A program made the translations under genes and the position numbers. Shown piece by piece: positions 60,192 to 64,000 of a stretch of 64,000 nucleotides of DNA. This DNA comes from Paracoccus isoporae (GTDB lineage Bacteria > Pseudomonadota > Alphaproteobacteria > Rhodobacterales > Rhodobacteraceae): the NCBI RefSeq assembly GCF_900101865.1, contig NZ_FNAH01000001.1:620001-684000 (forward strand), given 5' to 3'. Positions within the stretch are counted from its first letter, which is position 1. Each line of letters starts with the position of its first letter. The notes below the pieces were generated by a model that was given only the letters and a program-made list of their open reading frames with translations, was not told where the DNA came from and ran no database searches.

Positions 60192-61345
60192 CAGCCGGCC
60201 ATCGAACGCAGAAGATAATTCAGCACCGGCCTGCCCGCCTCGGTGGCGCGGACCCGGCCGGCCGAACGCTCCAGCAGACCATCTGCGATCAGCGCGTCGG
60301 TCCGCCGAACATCCAACTCGCCGCCCTTGTCGAAGAAGCGCTGAAGCTCCATGCCTTCCGCCAATCGCATTGACATAATCAGATACTCTGACGAAACATC
60401 GTCGGCGCTCAGCGGTTCCGCCTCGACATCGCCGCTGCCGCCGCCTTCGACCATTTCCAGCCAGCGATCCGGCATCATTTCCGCGACTGTGGCCATACGC
60501 GCTGCGGGCAGGGTAATCCGCCCATGGGCGCCCGGCCCGACCGCGGCCCAGTCCCCCTGGCGCCAATAGATCAGGTTGTGCCGGGATTCACATCCCGCCG
60601 CTGCGTGATTGGAAATCTCGTAGGCCGGCATCCCGCGAGACGCGAGAAACTCGTTTGTTTCCAGATACATATCTGCCGCCAGATCGTCGTGCGGCAATCC
60701 CTTCAACTGCCCCCGCGCATGGCGCGCACCGAAGACCGTTCCAGGCTCGATGGTCAACTGATAGAGCGACAGGTGATCCACCGCCATGGACAGCGCCTCC
60801 TCCAGTTCCCGCCGCCATGCGGCCCGGTCCTGATCCTGCCGCGCATAGATCAGATCGAAGCTGACCCGGTCAAAGCTGGCCTTGGCCAGATCGAAGGCAA
60901 GCCGCGCCTCTGCCACGCTGTGCATCCGCCCCAGCCGCCGCAGATCCGCGTCGTTCAGCGCCTGCACCCCGAGCGACAGTCGGTTCACCCCGGCCGCGGC
61001 ATATCCGCGAAACCGGCCGGCCTCGACGCTGCCGGGATTGGCCTCCATGCTTATCTCGATGTCATTGGCGAAGGTCCACCCCGCCCGCGCGGCCTCGATC
61101 ACGGCGGCGACGGTTTCCGGCGCCATGAGCGACGGGGTGCCACCCCCGAAGAAGATGCTGTGCAGCACACGTCCTGGCAGCAGCGCCGAAAGCCGCGCGA
61201 TCTCGGACGCCAAAGCCCGCGCCCATCGCGCCTGATCGACATGGCCCGCGACATGGCTGTTGAAATCGCAATAGGGGCATTTAGAGGCGCAGAACGGCCA
61301 ATGCACATACAGCCCGAACCCGCCTGCCCGCCAGTCCTCGCTCAT
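60191..61345 (-). CDS. hemW: Heme chaperone HemW (HemN-like radical SAM protein)
   Basis: HemW is a radical-SAM family heme-binding protein, often misnamed coproporphyrinogen III oxidase. The 384-residue product has C19-x3-C23-x2-C26 (PFCASKCPYCDF), the GGGTPS motif, SLGVQALNDADLRRLGR and a C-terminal HemN domain. True HemN has extra N-terminal residues that are absent here. It overlaps the truncated ridA gene by four bases upstream and DUF454 downstream. Confidence 0.93.
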   Translation of the reverse strand: MSEDWRAGGFGLYVHWPFCASKCPYCDFNSHVAGHVDQARWARALASEIARLSALLPGRVLHSIFFGGGTPSLMAPETVAAVIEAARAGWTFANDIEISMEANPGSVEAGRFRGYAAAGVNRLSLGVQALNDADLRRLGRMHSVAEARLAFDLAKASFDRVSFDLIYARQDQDRAAWRRELEEALSMAVDHLSLYQLTIEPGTVFGARHARGQLKGLPHDDLAADMYLETNEFLASRGMPAYEISNHAAAGCESRHNLIYWRQGDWAAVGPGAHGRITLPAARMATVAEMMPDRWLEMVEGGGSGDVEAEPLSADDVSSEYLIMSMRLAEGMELQRFFDKGGELDVRRTDALIADGLLERSAGRVRATEAGRPVLNYLLRSMAG

Positions 61346-61524
61346 GATTGCAGCGCGGTGAGTTCGATCTCGATCTTCATCTCGGGCCGGTTCAGCCCGG
61401 CAATCGCCATCGTCGCGTCGTCATTTTCCGTCATGCCCGATGTGAAGTTCCACGGACCCTTCACCACGGCGCGGCAATAGCCCATCTCGCTTTCGAAGGG
61501 CGAGCCGGTGGAGTTCCTACGCAA
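61342..61524 (-). pseudogene. RidA-family gene with a large in-frame internal deletion
   Basis: The 60 residues join a RidA-type N-terminus (NSTGSPFESEMGYCRAVVKGPWNFTSGMT) directly to its C-terminus (IAGLNRPEMKIEIELTAL). Normal members are about 115-130 residues with the substrate-binding Arg between these parts; about 65 residues are missing. The join sits at D-D-A-T-M/A-I-A-G-L; full-length relatives have A-T-M at both edges of the lost part, suggesting deletion between short repeats. It starts at TTG 61524, overlaps rdgB by eight bases, and overlaps hemW by four. It is probably non-functional but keeps translational coupling. Confidence 0.75.
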
Positions 61525-62125
61525 AGCAGCCCTCGAGCAGCTTGCGCACCGCGACGGCGCGATGGCTGATCGCGTTCTTGTCCTGCGGGCGCATCCGGCC
61601 CAGCGTCATGTCATGGCCATCCGGCTGGAAGATCGGGTCATAACCGTGGCCTTCCACGCCCTGTGGCGGCCAGACCACCTGGCCGGGCAGCACCCCCTCA
61701 AAAATCTCCTCATGCCCATCCGGCCAGGCCAGCACCAGCGTGCAGCGGAACTGCGCCTTGCGGGGATGCGGCGCGCCGCGCGCCTCGAGCTCGCGCCAGG
61801 TGCGCTCCATCGCCATGCCGAAATCGCGCCCGCTGCCGGTCTCCGCCCAATCCGCAGTGTAGACACCCGGCGCGCCATCCAGGGCATCGACGCAGATCCC
61901 GCTGTCATCGGCCAGTGCGGGCAGGCCGGTCGCGGCAACCGCCGCACGGGCCTTGATGCGGGCATTGCCGACGAAATTATCCTCGGTCTCCTCCGGCTCG
62001 GGCAGCGCCATCTCCGCCGCGCCGACCACCTCGACCCCGTAAGGTGCCAGCAGCGCGCGCATTTCGGCCAGCTTGCCGGCATTATGCGTGGCGACCAGAA
62101 GCTGACGGCCCTCGAATTTCCGCAT
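61517..62125 (-). CDS. rdgB: Non-canonical purine NTP pyrophosphatase RdgB
   Basis: RdgB (XTP/ITP/dITP pyrophosphatase) removes deaminated purine nucleotides from the pool. The 202-residue protein has LLVATHNAGKLAEMRALL, the DNFVGNARIKA motif, ALADDSGICVDALDGAPGVYTADWA and the C-terminal GHGYDPIFQPDGHDMTLGRM...KNAISHRAVAV. ATG 62125 overlaps the rph stop. An 8-base overlap with the deleted ridA gene follows. Confidence 0.95.
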   Translation of the reverse strand: MRKFEGRQLLVATHNAGKLAEMRALLAPYGVEVVGAAEMALPEPEETEDNFVGNARIKARAAVAATGLPALADDSGICVDALDGAPGVYTADWAETGSGRDFGMAMERTWRELEARGAPHPRKAQFRCTLVLAWPDGHEEIFEGVLPGQVVWPPQGVEGHGYDPIFQPDGHDMTLGRMRPQDKNAISHRAVAVRKLLEGCFA

Positions 62126-62835
62126 CACAGCGCGGCCTTCTGAGCGGCGGCAAGCGCGGCGATGCCATCCTGCGCCAGGTCCAGCAATTCCCTCATCTGC
62201 GACCGGCTGAACGTGGCGCCTTCCGCGGACATCTGCACCTCGATGAGCTGGCCCGCGCCGGTCATGACGAAATTTCCGTCCGTCCCGGCCACGCTGTCTT
62301 CGGCATAGTCCAGATCGAGGACCGGCTGGCCCGCATAGATCCCGCAGGAGACGGCGGCGACATGGTCCATGAGCGGATCACTGGTGACCAGCCCCGCCTC
62401 CAGCAGCTTGTTTGCCGCCAGCCGCAGCGCCACCCATCCCCCGGTGATCGCGGCGCAGCGCGTGCCGCCATCGGCCTGAATCACGTCGCAATCCACGGTG
62501 ATCTGCCGCTCGCCGAGCGCCCGCCGATCCACGCCAGCCCGCAGCGATCTTCCTATAAGTCTTTGAATTTCAACGGTTCTGCCACCCTGCTTGCCCGACG
62601 AAGCCTCTCGCCGCATCCGCGTGTTCGTGGCGCGCGGCAACATGCCGTATTCGGCCGTCACCCAGCCCTGACCGGAGCCGCGCAGGAAAGGCGGGGCCTT
62701 TTCCTCGATCGTCGCGCTGCAGAGCACATGCGTGTCACCGACCTTGATGAGGCACGACCCCTCGGCATGGCGCATGACGCCGGTCTCGATTGAAATCGTC
62801 CGCATTTCGCTTAAGTTCCGGCCTGAAGGACGCAT
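62125..62835 (-). CDS. rph: Ribonuclease PH
   Basis: RNase PH trims the 3' end of tRNA precursors using phosphate. The 236-residue protein has MRPSGR at the start, [43 protein letters not shown] (phosphate-binding Arg), and [21 protein letters not shown]. It faces hrcA across a 62-base gap. It is the first gene of the minus-strand operon that runs to DUF454. Confidence 0.96.
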   Translation of the reverse strand: MRPSGRNLSEMRTISIETGVMRHAEGSCLIKVGDTHVLCSATIEEKAPPFLRGSGQGWVTAEYGMLPRATNTRMRREASSGKQGGRTVEIQRLIGRSLRAGVDRRALGERQITVDCDVIQADGGTRCAAITGGWVALRLAANKLLEAGLVTSDPLMDHVAAVSCGIYAGQPVLDLDYAEDSVAGTDGNFVMTGAGQLIEVQMSAEGATFSRSQMRELLDLAQDGIAALAAAQKAAL

Positions 62836-62897
62836 CGGATTTCCTTTCCTGCTTCGGCGTTCAGATACAGGCCCGCAAAGGACGGACGCAACCCCGC

Positions 62898-63953
62898 ATG
62901 AGCACCCGGCCCATCCTCGACGAACTGAACGATCGCTCGCGCGAGGTGTTCCGCCGCGTGGTGGAGGCCTATCTGATGACTGGCGAGCCGGTCGGCTCGC
63001 GCACGCTGACCCGCGACATGTCGGAAAAGGTCAGCGCGGCCACGGTGCGCAATGTCATGCAGGATCTGGAATATCTGGGCCTGCTGGACGCGCCGCATGT
63101 CTCGGCGGGGCGGCGGCCCACCCAGCAGGGCCTGCGGATGTTCGTGGACGGGCTGATGGAGATCGACCCCGTCGCCCCGACCGACCGCGCCCGGATCGAG
63201 GAGACGCTGGGCCATGACAGCTCGGACGTGGCCGGGCTGTTGGACCGTGTCGGCGCGGCGCTGTCCTCGATGACGCATGGGGCGAGCCTGGTGCTGACGC
63301 CCAAGCACGAGGCCCCGATCCGCCATATCGAATTCGTCAATCTCGGCACCGACCGCGCCCTGGTGGTTCTGGTCTACTCTGACGGGCGGGTGGAGAACCG
63401 GCTGTTCACGCCCCCGCCCGGACAGACGCCCTCCTCCATGCGCGAGGCCGGCAATTTCCTCAACGCGCTTGCCGAAGGGCGCACATTGACCGAGCTGCGC
63501 ACCCAGTTCACCCAGGAGATCAGCCGGCGGCGGCAGGAGATCGACGGGCTGGCCGCGGCGCTGATCGAACAGGGGCTGGCGATCTGGGAAAGCAATGACA
63601 GCGATGCGCGGCTGATCGTGCGGGGCCGGGCCAATCTGCTGGACGCCGAAGCAGCCGATCTGGACCGCATCCGCGAGCTGTTCGACGATCTGGAACGCAA
63701 GCGCGACATCGCCCAGTTTCTCGACCTGACCGAGCAGGGCGACGGGGTGCGCATCTTCATCGGCTCGGAAAACAAGCTTTTTTCACTTTCGGGTTCCTCT
63801 CTGGTGGTTTCTCCCTATATGAACTCCGACCGGAAGATCATTGGTGCGGTGGGCGTGATCGGCCCGACGCGGCTCAATTACGGGCGCATCGTGCCAATCG
63901 TCGATTACACTGCGCATTTGGTCGGACGGGTGCTGTCCGGCCTGAAAGGATGA
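62898..63953 (+). CDS. hrcA: Heat-inducible transcription repressor HrcA
   Basis: HrcA represses class I heat-shock genes such as groESL by binding CIRCE. The 351-residue product has the N-terminal winged helix [54 protein letters not shown], followed by the GAF-like dimer domain with [28 protein letters not shown] and the C-terminal [26 protein letters not shown]. No CIRCE element is visible upstream of hrcA. It is 5 bases before grpE. Confidence 0.96.
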   Translation: MSTRPILDELNDRSREVFRRVVEAYLMTGEPVGSRTLTRDMSEKVSAATVRNVMQDLEYLGLLDAPHVSAGRRPTQQGLRMFVDGLMEIDPVAPTDRARIEETLGHDSSDVAGLLDRVGAALSSMTHGASLVLTPKHEAPIRHIEFVNLGTDRALVVLVYSDGRVENRLFTPPPGQTPSSMREAGNFLNALAEGRTLTELRTQFTQEISRRRQEIDGLAAALIEQGLAIWESNDSDARLIVRGRANLLDAEAADLDRIRELFDDLERKRDIAQFLDLTEQGDGVRIFIGSENKLFSLSGSSLVVSPYMNSDRKIIGAVGVIGPTRLNYGRIVPIVDYTAHLVGRVLSGLKG

Positions 63954-63958
63954 GAAGG

Positions 63959-64000
63959 ATGAGCGATCAAAATTCTGACGGGCTGCCACCCGAGGATTTC
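63959..64000 (+). CDS. grpE: Nucleotide exchange factor GrpE, N-terminal start only
   Basis: Only the first 14 residues (MSDQNSDGLPPEDF) are in the window. An ATG five bases after the hrcA stop, preceded by AGAAGG, opens an acidic N-terminus as seen in GrpE. The hrcA-grpE order is standard. The call rests mainly on context. Confidence 0.6.
   Translation, partial: MSDQNSDGLPPEDF

Noticed and set aside
62836..62897. CIRCE or sigma-32 site before hrcA-grpE
   Set aside because: No TTAGCACTC/GAGTGCTAA repeat and no CTTG with a proper -10 in the 62-base gap.

Overview
The window reads as one contiguous piece of a high-GC alphaproteobacterial chromosome, most likely family Rhodobacteraceae and probably Paracoccus or a near relative. 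The regB/senC/regA/hvrA redox cluster, the phyR/nepR/ecfG general-stress locus, rho-mnmE-mnmG-rsmG-parA-parB, and hslVU, addAB and secB-fxsA all point there. No rRNA or tRNA gene was recognised. All assignments come from reading the sequence; no database search was run.

Layout, left to right. 1-6.5 kb: the end of a prolyl aminopeptidase gene, a TspO gene, then the rimP-nusA-ylxR-infB operon behind a good promoter and a leader with a built-in terminator hairpin. 6.5-8.1 kb: a gene-poor, lower-GC accessory spacer with a run of five strong RNA hairpins (candidate unknown ncRNA), a YefM/YoeB toxin-antitoxin pair and a phased GTGTAC repeat. 8.1-12.6 kb: an aromatic (homogentisate-type) catabolic operon (fumarylacetoacetase, atypical metallo-beta-lactamase-fold protein, FAD hydroxylase, DUF2783) facing a MarR regulator, with matching operators. 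12.7-17.7 kb: siroheme cobA and an assimilatory sulfur operon (DUF2849, sulfite reductase, a CysH-DUF934 fusion) facing an Lrp-type regulator. 18.2-21.3 kb: a tightly overlapping operon of free-methionine sulfoxide reductase, a GFA protein and two saccharopine dehydrogenases. 21-26.5 kb: FAD dehydrogenase, TfoX, Smr, Tim44-like, FxsA, SecB and HD-hydrolase genes.

26.5-31.5 kb: redox control (HvrA, RegA, SenC, RegB) followed by a kinase-less PAS protein whose promoter region carries a perfect CtrA-type box and a near-perfect FnrL-type box. 31.7-34.9 kb: hslVU behind a heat-shock-type promoter, a capsule-synthesis-like gene and trxA. 35-44.4 kb: a minus-strand overlapping operon of an aldo/keto reductase, a TsaE/AmgK-type fusion, a MurU-type nucleotidyltransferase and AddB-AddA. 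44.6-48 kb: general stress response (HisKA_2 kinase, EcfG, NepR, PhyR), then an RNA methyltransferase that appears to start at CTG, a YihY membrane protein, and dnaQ-coaE-aroE.

Genes diverge around 52.2-52.6 kb: aroE-coaE-dnaQ to the left, hemJ-rho-mnmE-mnmG-rsmG-parA-parB to the right. The gap has a perfect DnaA box, two weaker ones and a long AT-rich stretch, and two perfect parS sites lie 3-5 kb away, so this is the candidate chromosome origin. The right end carries rph-rdgB-(deleted ridA)-hemW-DUF454 on the minus strand and hrcA-grpE on the plus strand.
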